DNA of 64,000 nt, taken from the NCBI GenBank assembly GCA_016787415.1, contig JAEUUT010000070.1, forward strand, positions 186,001 to 250,000. The letters are read 5' to 3'. Of the stretch, positions 33,793 to 42,076 are shown piece after piece; position 1 is the stretch's first letter, and every line of letters starts with the position of its first letter. A program made the position numbers and the translations under genes. Below the pieces are notes generated by a model. It saw only the letters and a list, made by a program, of their open reading frames with translations. It did not search any database and was not told the origin of the DNA. Source of the stretch: Saprospiraceae bacterium. GTDB taxonomy: Bacteria > Bacteroidota > Bacteroidia > Chitinophagales > Saprospiraceae.

Positions 33793-36700
33793 GTGATAAG
33801 TGAAATTAGCCGCTGTGCTAACCGATATTTGGAAACGGTTTTGTCATTGAAATACGAGCTAAGTTCGTTATAGGAAATGAATTTACAAAATTCATGATCT
33901 ATAAGGTGGTTATTTCCTCCTGATTCGAGGATGACATGGGGAATGTGCCTGCGCAGTGCTTTGATAAATTGCTTCGGATCAGTTCCTTTTAGCCACTGGT
34001 TGTTGCTGAACATGGTGCGGTGTATGATCACGAAATCAAAGTTGAGTTTCCGGTTGTTGGAAGGTTCATCCCGGAAAAAATTGGTAAAAGAGCCTATCTG
34101 ATTCCCGTCGAATGTAAGTGTAAGGGTATGGTCGTATTTCCCATACTGAATACTTCCGTTCAGGGGTAAAGCATTCTGTTCGCCTGAAAAGTTGACGTGG
34201 GTTGCGATGAAGACATTGCTGGCCCAGCATAGGTCGAAGTTTTTCATCGGTATGCTCAAATCCACGCTTTCCTTACCTGTTTGATAGGGGAATAATGAAG
34301 CAATTTCGATTTCAGAAGAGGTTCTTTTGGCATATTCAGCAAACCGCTCATCAATGATTAGCACACGTAACATGGCAGCATTGAACAGTTTGTAGGGGAA
34401 TAACCACTTTTCGTCATCGGCTGCAAAAGGAGGTGTATCGAGCCAGGAAAAATCAAGGGAATTTTTGTCGTACGTCACATAGCCATAGTTTTCATTGCGT
34501 ACCTGAGGCAGGCCGTTCTTGATTTTTTTGATGCCTTTGCTATGGTGGTCATAGATGGCGTACATATGCCCTTCTTTCAGATTGACCTGGCTGAAGGCAT
34601 TGTCATCCCTCCCCTGATCGAGAATCACTTCGAAGGGTGGGTTGTTTTGCTGAAATTCGGCCAGTTCATTTTTCCATTTTTGGGAAAAATTTTCGCGATG
34701 CAGCATGAGCGACGCTTTCCGCAAATCGCCGTAGCGCCCCAACCATTCTTTCCAGCATGTTTCAAGCAACTGATTGGTCTGACCCAGTTCTGGTTTAATG
34801 TCCAGCGAAGTTTCCTGTAACCGGTTTCTGAAATAAGGGTTTTGAAGCGGCGCATTTTCCGATCGGGCAGGGTTGATTTTAAGCAAGGTCCGAGCCGGGA
34901 GTTTTAAGAACAGTTTGTCTAGTTCTTCCTCGCTGATTCCATCCAGCATGGATTCCTGGATGATTACAAAGCCATAACTGTTCGCACTCAGTCTGGCTTT
35001 CATCCTGAAATCATGAATATTTTTGAACAGGTACACACCCTCTTGCAAAAAGGCCCGGTTCTCATAATCGCGCTCATCAATATCCCTGCCGATGTAAGCA
35101 ATTTTACGCGCTTTCTGTATTTTAAAACGGTAGTTGATGCGAGCCTTTGCGAAATCAAAGGTATTGGCAGGTTCCGGGTCAGTGGTATGCTCCGGAAGAG
35201 GCTGGTTTTTCTCCCAGATAAAAGCGGATTCGGTGGCAGCAGTTTCCCTGTACGAATACTGAAATGTTTCTTTTAGAAAATCATCCTGGAATAGTTGGTC
35301 GCCTACCCTGAGATAAACCTGCAAGGTATTGTTGTTGTAAATGGCGGTGTCTTCGCTGGCAATATCCTTGTAACCAGCCATAATGGAAGCGCAAATTTTC
35401 ATATCGAGAATACCGAGGTTTTGGTTGGAAGGCCTGAAATCATCTTTGGGATTTACAAAATCTGCTTTCACACGCTCTTTGAAAGCCTTCCATTGCTGAT
35501 AATTTTCAAGTTCAGATACGTTGTCGTACACATCTACAGTGTAGCAGGAATCATCGGTGGTATTGTCGGTGACTCGAATGCAGATTTCAAGTGATTTGGG
35601 GTCTCCTCCGAGCGGATTGAGTTGGTTTTTCTGGTGTTTGGCAATATTGCGGATCAGGTTTTCCATGAGAGAAAAAAAGGCATGTTCATTGGGAATAGAA
35701 ACCTGCGGGTCTTTGTCGGGGATGATCGATTTATTGGCATAAAACTCCTCATGCGATATCTGCTGTTCCATTTGGCTTATATCCACATAGTAAGGGAACT
35801 GAAATGGGTATCGCACCATATCGAATTCCGGAGGCAGTAAATCGCTGATTACTTTATTGCTGCTGTGACCGTATTCAGCCATCAGTTCATGCCCCTGGAA
35901 AAAAAATCTGAAATACAGCCTGTTACTTGCATTGGAGTCGTAACGGATGCCTTCACTGGCAGCCAGATTATCCATGAGGAGCATATTTTCGGCCATAGGG
36001 AGCACCAGTTCGCGGTAGAAATACATGGTTTTCGGCGGCGTAAAGGGGTCGGCCATAAACTCATTGCGCCACACGACGTATTCATTGTGGTGGTCGCGCA
36101 ACCAGTTAATAAAGGCATTTCGCGCCGTCGTTTCAGTTTTTAACGATGGAGAAATCTCAGACAGTCGGTCAGCCAGTAATGCTGTTTTGGTACGTGGGTG
36201 AATATGCGAACCCATGTGATGAGAAAAATTCCTGCTCAGGATTCTGGAGATAGCAGCCTGTCGGGCCAGTTTAATAACCGTTCTTTCCTGTAAGCGTGAC
36301 AGAAGGTTTCTGATTTTTGATTCCAGTAAAGGAAACAGGTAGTTGTAGAACTTTCGAGCGCCTTCCTCCGATTCGTACTGTTGTGATAAACGCCCTACTT
36401 TTCGGCTAACGTAAGTGATGAGCATCCCGTCGGAATTGACATCTTTCAGCCGATTAATGAAACAGAAGAGCTGTATCAGTTCTCCATTTTGGGGCATTTC
36501 GTCGGCATTGGTTATTTTGAGGGTACATTTATTAAGGGCTTTTCCTACAGCTTCGGGCTCGTAAAACACTACCGTATGTGCAAGTGGAAGAAACAGGTGG
36601 AGCAACTTCTCCGTTTCTTCTTTGGATGTTTTTGAATTTTCATTCAGATTGCTCTGGGGCGCACTTACGAGATTGATTTCCAGTTTTGTGTAATCATACC

Positions 36701-37958
36701 AGTATTCGTAGTACATGTACCGGTTTTGTACGGGGATGCGGTTTTTCAGGTCGAAATTTTCGTAGGAGAATTTGGAAATTTTATTGGCTGCAATGTATTT
36801 CTCCAGTTCGTCGCCATAGTCGCGAAATGGTACATCCACCAGATAATATTCCTTTCTGTAATTCTGGCCAGTGACAAAAAAAGAAGTAGCGCCAATGTTC
36901 CAAGCTACTTCTTTGTTATTTTGAGTTTCTGAAAGGATATTCAGGCTGTTGAGGGTTTTCAGGTAGGCTGAAATATCGAGGTTGTTCAGATTAAAGTAAT
37001 CGTCGGGGTTGCTAAATGCCTCGACGCCGTGCGTAATATCTTCTGCATGGGTAGTCGAGTATGTTTTTCTTCTCAAGGCTTCAAACCATTGGAAAAGGAC
37101 ATGCCCTACAATCTGACTGTATTCTCTTCTGATTCTTGCAGACGCTTTGACACGCCGGTTGTTTTTTTCTAGGCTGAATTCGGTATCATTCGCTTTCGAA
37201 AAAAAAGTAGAAGTATCCAGAAATACGACTTCAGTTTGGACCTGGTCAGGGGTTGTTCCAGTAAAGTGCGCCAATTGCTGTAAAAAAGCGGTTCTCATTC
37301 GATCCAGGTCGTAGGTCAGTTTATGACTCATGTATCCGTATAGCACAATGCCTTTGAGCGCTTTTACTTGTTCTTGATCCAGTTTGGATAAAACGCCGCC
37401 AGCACCTGTCAGGAAGAGTTTCCGCTCCATGTACGTCGGGTCGGATATACTGTTGTTCACAGGGCCTTTGGATTTCCCGAACATATTAACAACCTCGTCT
37501 GGGTGGGTCGAATAATAAAAAACGCGCGCGTCTTGTGAGTTCTGTCCTTTTTCGTTGTGCACCGTGAGTTTGTTCAGACAGAAATCTGAAAAAATGTAAT
37601 GTATGTTGTAATGGGTAATCAGGTGGGTAATTTCATCGATCTGCCGGGCATGGCTCAACTGATGGAATTTATAGGTAAAATCAAAAGATTCCAGTTTGAT
37701 TTGATGTTCAGGGAGATCGATCGTCGTTACACAAATATGAGATGAGTAATGAGATAAGTGTTCTTCATTCACCCATATCCAATCCCTTGTTTCTTCGTTT
37801 GATTGACTGGAATAAGTGCTGTTCTGCCGTTCTTTCACCCTTGCTTTTATCCCGTAACTGTTTAAAAAGGCAGCAATAACATGCTGGTTCAGCATATTGT
37901 CGCTATCTATAAAAAGCAACCGGATGACTTGAAACTGTACGGGGGACGATTGTGACAT
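33789..37958 (-). CDS. Large histidine-kinase-like ATPase with receiver-like ends, 1389 residues
   Basis: The N-terminal region starts like a receiver (IRLLFIDSDNMLNQHVIAAF, later YIFSDFCLNKL). Around residues 574-590, LSRNFSHHMGSHIHPRTK resembles a phospho-acceptor helix with the pattern His-x-x-Gly-Ser-His. Around 755-775 HAFFSLMENLIRNIAKHQ is an N-box of the HATPase fold, and around 845-860 NLGILDMKICASIMAG fits a G-box. The last 500 residues hold two more receiver-like segments (ARKIAYIGRDIDERD; MLRVLIIDERFAEYA). The family is not known to me. It is AT-richer than the genes to its right, suggesting transfer. McrBC-like genes stand upstream. Confidence 0.7.
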   Translation of the reverse strand: MSQSSPVQFQVIRLLFIDSDNMLNQHVIAAFLNSYGIKARVKERQNSTYSSQSNEETRDWIWVNEEHLSHYSSHICVTTIDLPEHQIKLESFDFTYKFHQLSHARQIDEITHLITHYNIHYIFSDFCLNKLTVHNEKGQNSQDARVFYYSTHPDEVVNMFGKSKGPVNNSISDPTYMERKLFLTGAGGVLSKLDQEQVKALKGIVLYGYMSHKLTYDLDRMRTAFLQQLAHFTGTTPDQVQTEVVFLDTSTFFSKANDTEFSLEKNNRRVKASARIRREYSQIVGHVLFQWFEALRRKTYSTTHAEDITHGVEAFSNPDDYFNLNNLDISAYLKTLNSLNILSETQNNKEVAWNIGATSFFVTGQNYRKEYYLVDVPFRDYGDELEKYIAANKISKFSYENFDLKNRIPVQNRYMYYEYWYDYTKLEINLVSAPQSNLNENSKTSKEETEKLLHLFLPLAHTVVFYEPEAVGKALNKCTLKITNADEMPQNGELIQLFCFINRLKDVNSDGMLITYVSRKVGRLSQQYESEEGARKFYNYLFPLLESKIRNLLSRLQERTVIKLARQAAISRILSRNFSHHMGSHIHPRTKTALLADRLSEISPSLKTETTARNAFINWLRDHHNEYVVWRNEFMADPFTPPKTMYFYRELVLPMAENMLLMDNLAASEGIRYDSNASNRLYFRFFFQGHELMAEYGHSSNKVISDLLPPEFDMVRYPFQFPYYVDISQMEQQISHEEFYANKSIIPDKDPQVSIPNEHAFFSLMENLIRNIAKHQKNQLNPLGGDPKSLEICIRVTDNTTDDSCYTVDVYDNVSELENYQQWKAFKERVKADFVNPKDDFRPSNQNLGILDMKICASIMAGYKDIASEDTAIYNNNTLQVYLRVGDQLFQDDFLKETFQYSYRETAATESAFIWEKNQPLPEHTTDPEPANTFDFAKARINYRFKIQKARKIAYIGRDIDERDYENRAFLQEGVYLFKNIHDFRMKARLSANSYGFVIIQESMLDGISEEELDKLFLKLPARTLLKINPARSENAPLQNPYFRNRLQETSLDIKPELGQTNQLLETCWKEWLGRYGDLRKASLMLHRENFSQKWKNELAEFQQNNPPFEVILDQGRDDNAFSQVNLKEGHMYAIYDHHSKGIKKIKNGLPQVRNENYGYVTYDKNSLDFSWLDTPPFAADDEKWLFPYKLFNAAMLRVLIIDERFAEYAKRTSSEIEIASLFPYQTGKESVDLSIPMKNFDLCWASNVFIATHVNFSGEQNALPLNGSIQYGKYDHTLTLTFDGNQIGSFTNFFRDEPSNNRKLNFDFVIIHRTMFSNNQWLKGTDPKQFIKALRRHIPHVILESGGNNHLIDHEFCKFISYNELSSYFNDKTVSKYRLAQRLISLIT

Positions 37959-37993
37959 ATCGGGATAAATATTTTCGCAATTTGTAAAAAAAA

Positions 37994-38015
37994 GAGTTTT
38001 CCCGGGTTTTCCCGG
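37994..38015 (-). promoter_or_regulatory. Shared upstream motif, copy 2 (doubled)
   Basis: The block has two tandem copies of GGGAAAAC on the minus strand, 36 bp upstream of the ATPase start. It matches the motif before the VWA-like and 90-residue genes. Confidence 0.45.
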
Positions 38016-38067
38016 TCAGATGGCAGAAGCCCCTGTCAGACTCTTTTTGCGGTAGCGGTGGCAGCGA

Positions 38068-38340
38068 TCAGCCAATTTCGAAAAATGTTCCGCAACACCC
38101 CAGGTACATCCGGTCGTCTGAATTAAAAAAGCCGACGCGAGCAGTGCCAATGCTCAAAAAAAGCAGGTTTACCGTTTCCACGTTCCGAATCATAGTGTAT
38201 GCCCCTTCCTGCATGCGGATGTGCATTTTCAGTGCCTGATCGCCTTTGGGGTTGGACAAATAAAGGAAAAAAGCCATGCATAGTAGCCAAAACCAGCCTG
38301 GCATTTTTACTTTGACGGAGAGGTGATTTTCCTGTTGCAT
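38068..38340 (-). CDS. Small membrane-anchored protein (possibly DUF4359-like)
   Basis: A 90-residue protein with one membrane helix (PGWFWLLCMAFFLYLSNPKG) and a short outer part with LLFLSIGTARVGFFNSDDRM and a final YLGCCGTFFEIG. The order SNP after the helix and YLGxxGxFF at the end recalls DUF4359 proteins, but the resemblance is weak. It lies between the McrC-like and the ATPase genes, each with about 60-110 bp gaps, and has its own copy of the shared upstream motif. The role is unknown. Confidence 0.5.
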   Translation of the reverse strand: MQQENHLSVKVKMPGWFWLLCMAFFLYLSNPKGDQALKMHIRMQEGAYTMIRNVETVNLLFLSIGTARVGFFNSDDRMYLGCCGTFFEIG

Positions 38341-38380
38341 ATTTCTTGCTGTTTAAATGTCAGCCAAATATGCTATTCAG

Positions 38381-38396
38381 GGAGTTTTCCGAGGTT
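38381..38396 (-). promoter_or_regulatory. Shared upstream motif, copy 3
   Basis: The minus strand has CGGAAAACTCC here, 41 bp before the 90-residue gene. On the same strand CATATTTG (near 38365-38372) fits a -7 box in seven of eight positions, giving a possible promoter. Confidence 0.4.
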
Positions 38397-38400
38397 GCAG

Positions 38401-39678
38401 TTATTCTCGTCCCGGCACCCCCACGCCCATTTTGTACATTCCCACATAAGCCCCGATGCGTTCTGCTTTCAGATCGCGCCCCTGTAGCCCATCAGCCCGC
38501 AAGGTGCTGTCGGGGTACACAATCAGGCAGTCGATCACGTCGTGTTCGGTTTTACCTAATTTTCGATACACGTATTTGCTGCGGGCATAGCCGCTTACCT
38601 GCCTGATATCGTCGTTGGAAAAGCCATGCGCATATCTGGGTTTGTATTTGGCATCCACCACCATCTGGTATTCCGGGGTGTGCAGCACGAAATCGAGTTC
38701 GTTGCCCGACGCCGTGTAGTGATATAGCACTTGCCGAGGCCCCGGGAAACGGTCTTTCAACAAACCCAGCACATAGAGTTCGAAGAGTTTGCTCATATCT
38801 ATCCAGAAAGGTGGCGTGTGTAGCATGTCCGTTTTGCGCACGTTGGAAAGATGGTAGCCGAAGCGTTGGAGCAGTAGCCGGGCAAGTCGGATGGCTTCTG
38901 CGTATTCGGGGTAAAAAACGTTGTTTTTTTGATGGGAAAGGGCGGCCGTGCCGGTTACATCGCTCACCTGCTCAAATGCAGGCAGCGTGTAGCGCAGCAA
39001 TTCCTGAAGCCAGGGCGCCGCATGCAGGTACTGCACCGTAGGGAGGTAACGCTGCACAAAGGCCAGCGCTTTTTTGAGCAGCCGGTTCTCGGGACTGTCG
39101 ATGCCAAATTCGTCAAACGAACAGTGCATATGAAGGGCATTGCTGTCGAGCAGTTGCTGCCGGATACTGCTGCTTTGGTGAATTTTTCCTTTAACACGGC
39201 CGTTCAGACGCCGTTCGACGCGGTAATATGATTTTTTCAGACCCCGTTTGACAATAGCCCTTACGGTACTTAAAAACTGTACTGCCAGCAGCGGCGTCAG
39301 CAGGTCATGTTCGGGGTAAATATCGATGGCTGGCTGGTCGAACCGGATTACAAACAGGTCTTTGGTGTACTCCGCTACGTCCGGATGGCGAAGCGCCGTA
39401 GACAACATACGAAGGAAATCGGTCTGGAATCCGCCCTGATTCAGTTTGGGTTGCACAAAAATGGCTTGCCGCTCGTTGCCAATCCAGTCGACGCCGATGA
39501 AATAGGACGTTTCGACACGGTGCCCGCCCGCTTCGGGCCGCAGGCGAAAACAGTATGCATCGGTGTCCTTTTTCTGATGTGGGTATTTGTAAAAAAAGGC
39601 CTGGTCTGCCGGGAGCGGCAGTGCATGTACTTCGTTCGTATGTTCCGATAGTAAAAGCAGTTCAGGCATCATATGCAC
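38401..39678 (-). CDS. mcrC: McrC-like restriction subunit with PD-(D/E)xK nuclease
   Basis: A 425-residue protein. The N-terminal part has typical McrC strands (FIGVDWIGNERQAIFVQPKL), and the middle has RRLNGRVKGKIHQSSSIRQQ and the late-entry motif SFDEFGIDSPENRLLKKALA. The nuclease core is GNELDFVLHTPEYQMVVDAK, which supplies Asp, Asp and Lys of the PD-(D/E)xK site. McrC joins a GTPase or ATPase McrB ring and cuts DNA. Its gene is 9 bp after the McrB-like gene. The family is clear; which modified or foreign DNA is cut cannot be seen. Confidence 0.9.
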   Translation of the reverse strand: MHMMPELLLLSEHTNEVHALPLPADQAFFYKYPHQKKDTDAYCFRLRPEAGGHRVETSYFIGVDWIGNERQAIFVQPKLNQGGFQTDFLRMLSTALRHPDVAEYTKDLFVIRFDQPAIDIYPEHDLLTPLLAVQFLSTVRAIVKRGLKKSYYRVERRLNGRVKGKIHQSSSIRQQLLDSNALHMHCSFDEFGIDSPENRLLKKALAFVQRYLPTVQYLHAAPWLQELLRYTLPAFEQVSDVTGTAALSHQKNNVFYPEYAEAIRLARLLLQRFGYHLSNVRKTDMLHTPPFWIDMSKLFELYVLGLLKDRFPGPRQVLYHYTASGNELDFVLHTPEYQMVVDAKYKPRYAHGFSNDDIRQVSGYARSKYVYRKLGKTEHDVIDCLIVYPDSTLRADGLQGRDLKAERIGAYVGMYKMGVGVPGRE

Positions 39679-39687
39679 GGTCGACCG

Positions 39688-40866
39688 TCAACGCAGGTTT
39701 TCTATTTTTTGTCGCACATCGTCACCCTGTAAAATACCGTCTTTCACATATTCCAGCAGGAGCGGTTTGATTTCATATTCCAGTTTCATGCGGAGTTCTT
39801 CGCGCGTTTGAGCCAGAAAGTAACTGTGGCCGAGCTGCACATCGGTAGCCTCGAAGCCGGGCGATAAATAGTTGTCGCCAAACAGTGCGCCCACTTTTTC
39901 AAACAAAAGAAGCGCCGCTGCGCGTACCTGTTCGTCTGCGATGGATTCCCTGATTACCACTTCGGAAGGCGGCACATGCACGAATGCAAAACGCCGCCGA
40001 ACGGCATAGTCGATGTGGCCAATGCTGCGGTCGGCGGTGTTCATGGTGCCGATGATAAACAGGTTGGGTGGCAGGGCAATTTCGCGGTCGCCTTCCAGTT
40101 CGTAAATACTGTCGAGCGCCTTGCCCCGGTATTCGAGTGCATAGATCAGTTCGCCCAGCACGCTGGCCAGGTTGGCACGGTTGATTTCATCGATGATGAG
40201 TACGAAATTCCGGAGTTCTTCCCGCGCCACTTCCGGCTGCTGGAAAGGGCGCTGGGCGGCAAACTCCCGGAATTTGTCGAGCACTTGCTTGAAATAGGTA
40301 GCGTGTGTGCGCGCCAGCCCGGAAATGCCGGGGTAATTCACGATGTCCTGCCGTTCGACCACTTCGTTGAGATACAGTTCGATGATGTCGCTGTATTTCA
40401 TACGTTGCGACGATTTCCACATGCCCATGTAGCGAAAGGCGTTGTCTTCCACAGATACGATGGTGACGAAAGGGGTAAGGGCAAAACCGTTTTGGTGTTC
40501 CACTTCAGCCAGCACTTCTTCCTTGAACTGTTCGAAAATTTTGCGCACCCACACTTCCCGCCCCAGTGCTTTGGTGTCTTTCCGGTGGTTGAGGAAATTG
40601 TACTGGGCTTTTTGTGCAAATTCCGCCAGCACGCGATTGCGCACATTGTATTCTACCTGTCCTTCGTTGACTTCGGCACTGATACCGCGCACAAAATCTT
40701 CGTAGGAATAGGACGGGTGGAACTGAATGATCTTCGTTTCGCCGCCGGCCTCGGTGAGTCGGGCCGCTATTTTTTCGGAAAGCCAGGTTTTGCCGGTGCC
40801 GGGCGGCCCTTGAAGGATGATCTGGCGTTTGAAATGCAAAATGTTCAGGATTTCCGAAATTTCCAT
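39688..40866 (-). CDS. mcrB: McrB-like AAA+ motor without an N-terminal DNA-recognition domain
   Basis: A 392-residue protein from the Met of MEISEILNILHFKRQIILQG. Walker A is GPPGTGKTW (residues about 20-28), then QFHPSYSYEDFVRGI, Walker B FVLIIDEINRANLASVLGEL and sensor IGTMNTADRSIGHID. These are McrB-subfamily marks, including the MNTADRS signature. Classical McrB has an N-terminal DNA-binding domain of about 160 residues; here the chain starts at the motor, so target choice must come from a partner or from the insert between Walker A and B (KALGREVWVRKIFEQFKEEV). It is the first gene of the minus-strand block. Confidence 0.9.
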   Translation of the reverse strand: MEISEILNILHFKRQIILQGPPGTGKTWLSEKIAARLTEAGGETKIIQFHPSYSYEDFVRGISAEVNEGQVEYNVRNRVLAEFAQKAQYNFLNHRKDTKALGREVWVRKIFEQFKEEVLAEVEHQNGFALTPFVTIVSVEDNAFRYMGMWKSSQRMKYSDIIELYLNEVVERQDIVNYPGISGLARTHATYFKQVLDKFREFAAQRPFQQPEVAREELRNFVLIIDEINRANLASVLGELIYALEYRGKALDSIYELEGDREIALPPNLFIIGTMNTADRSIGHIDYAVRRRFAFVHVPPSEVVIRESIADEQVRAAALLLFEKVGALFGDNYLSPGFEATDVQLGHSYFLAQTREELRMKLEYEIKPLLLEYVKDGILQGDDVRQKIENLR

Positions 40867-41022
40867 TCTTGAAAAGAATTGAAGACGCAGGGGTGGCAAA
40901 ATTGGTGATTTCTAAAAAACAAATGTGAATGTATGGGTGGCCGCAGTGTTTTCCATCGCTATTGTCAGAATATTTTGATATTCGTTTAACATACTATTTC
41001 AGCATGCTGGAGCATTTCCGGT

Positions 41023-41030
41023 TATATTTG
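41023..41030 (+). promoter_or_regulatory. -7 box upstream of the 41105 gene
   Basis: TATATTTG matches TAnnTTTG exactly and is 75 bp before the ATG at 41105. A clear -33 element was not seen. Confidence 0.45.
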
Positions 41031-41104
41031 TACGCCATTATAATAAGACCTTATTAGCGACACAATTATTCATTTTTCCTTGACCGACTAAAATCGACAC
41101 CACC

Positions 41105-41362
41105 ATGGAAAATTACAATCCCGCCGATGCTACCCCCGAAGCCCTTCGTCAGGTACTGACCGCCCAGGATGAAACCATCCGTCATTTAAGAAACCTTGTT
41201 TCCGGAATGCCCGGCGATCAAATGGCCGAACTGCGCAACACCCTGACCGAACGCCTTCAACAACTCGAAGAACTGGAAAAACGAATGTGGGCTACCTTGT
41301 TTCCTCCGGGGCCGCGAAACGAAGCCTCGGCTCATAGGATGACGATGACGTATTTTCCGTAA
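41105..41362 (+). CDS. Small coiled-coil protein, unknown
   Basis: An 85-residue soluble protein with heptad-like helices (LRQVLTAQDETIRHLRNLVS; LTERLQQLEELEKRMWATLF). No family is recognised. It has a good -7 box upstream and is divergent from mcrB. Its stop is directly followed by a GGCAAAA-type heptad repeat region, so the final residues (RMTMTYFP) may be repeat-derived. It could bind another protein through its coiled coil. Confidence 0.55.
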   Translation: MENYNPADATPEALRQVLTAQDETIRHLRNLVSGMPGDQMAELRNTLTERLQQLEELEKRMWATLFPPGPRNEASAHRMTMTYFP

Positions 41363-41535
41363 GGGCAAAAGGCAAGGGGCAAAAGGCAAGGGGCAAAAAA
41401 GCAAGGGGCAAGAGGCAAAAAAGCAAGAGGCAAGGGGCAAAAAAAGCAATATGTAAAACCCAAGCCTATTACTTTTGCCCCTTGCCCCTTGCTTTTTTGC
41501 CCCTTGCCTTTTGCCTCTTGCCCCTTGCCTCTCAA
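41362..41535. repeat. Heptanucleotide GGCAAAA-type inverted repeat
   Basis: The left half (41362-41445) has degenerate tandem GGCAAAA/GGCAAGG/AGCAAGG units at a 7-bp period. The right half (about 41473-41535) has the complementary units, so the region can fold back on itself. A second, single-orientation array of the same family is at 61381-61447. The right half ends 11 bp before an ATG (41546). Confidence 0.85.
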
Positions 41536-41545
41536 AAAAACACCT

Positions 41546-41908
41546 ATGTTCGAAAAACACCACCAGCCCATACTTCCGCCCAAACATTTTTACAATCGCC
41601 TGATTCGGTACATGGGTTTTGCCGGGGCGATTATTGGTGTCTCGTTGCTGATCGGTATGATTGGCTATCAGATATGCACCCATCGGGGCTGGGTAGATGC
41701 ATTTTACAATGCCTCCATGATTCTGACGGGAATGGGGCCCGGGCTTGACATGAACGAACTGACGGATGCAGAGCAAAAGGCCACCAAAATTTTTTCAGGT
41801 ATATATGCTATTTACAGTGGCGTGGTGTTCCTGGCTGCTTCCGGGCTGGTATTGTCGCCTATTCTGCACCGTTTTCTTCATTTTTTTCACATGGATACGG
41901 AGGATTAA
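41546..41908 (+). CDS. Two-helix membrane protein, unknown
   Basis: A 120-residue protein from the Met of MFEKHHQPILPPKHFYNRLI; a longer frame would translate the heptad repeat and is rejected. It has two hydrophobic helices (GFAGAIIGVSLLIGMIGYQI; FSGIYAIYSGVVFLAASGLV) and between them DAFYNASMILTGMGPGLDMN, which faintly resembles the pore segment of two-helix ion channels. No filter motif is exact. The N- and C-termini are His-rich. The gene lies upstream of the DegP-type protease but a regulatory region separates them. Confidence 0.55.
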   Translation: MFEKHHQPILPPKHFYNRLIRYMGFAGAIIGVSLLIGMIGYQICTHRGWVDAFYNASMILTGMGPGLDMNELTDAEQKATKIFSGIYAIYSGVVFLAASGLVLSPILHRFLHFFHMDTED

Positions 41909-41948
41909 TCCGGTTAGAATCTCTTGCTTTTCTACACCCGGGTAAGCC

Positions 41949-42035
41949 TCGCCGAAACATTTTCAATACTCACCGACCATTTTCCCTCATTCACCGAAAG
42001 CCTTCAATGCACTTTTTCCCGGCGTCTGAAATTTG
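41949..42035 (+). promoter_or_regulatory. LytTR-type promoter of the DegP-like gene (three 21-bp-spaced repeats)
   Basis: TCGCCGA (41949), TCACCGA (41970) and TCACCGA (41991) stand at exact 21-bp steps. A -7-like box GAAATTTG (42028-42035) begins 30 bp after the last repeat. The same layout and distances recur at 44719-44805. Direct repeats about two helix turns apart are typical binding sites of LytTR regulators, and such a gene lies between the two promoters. Confidence 0.7.
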
Positions 42036-42076
42036 AGGTATAAATCTCATCAATTTTCACTAAACGCTAAAGCATC

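Noticed and set aside
41186..41776. 196-codon minus-strand frame through the GGCAAAA repeat
   Set aside because: Much of the product is repeat-encoded Leu/Ala/Cys/Pro sequence and it overlaps two better plus-strand genes.
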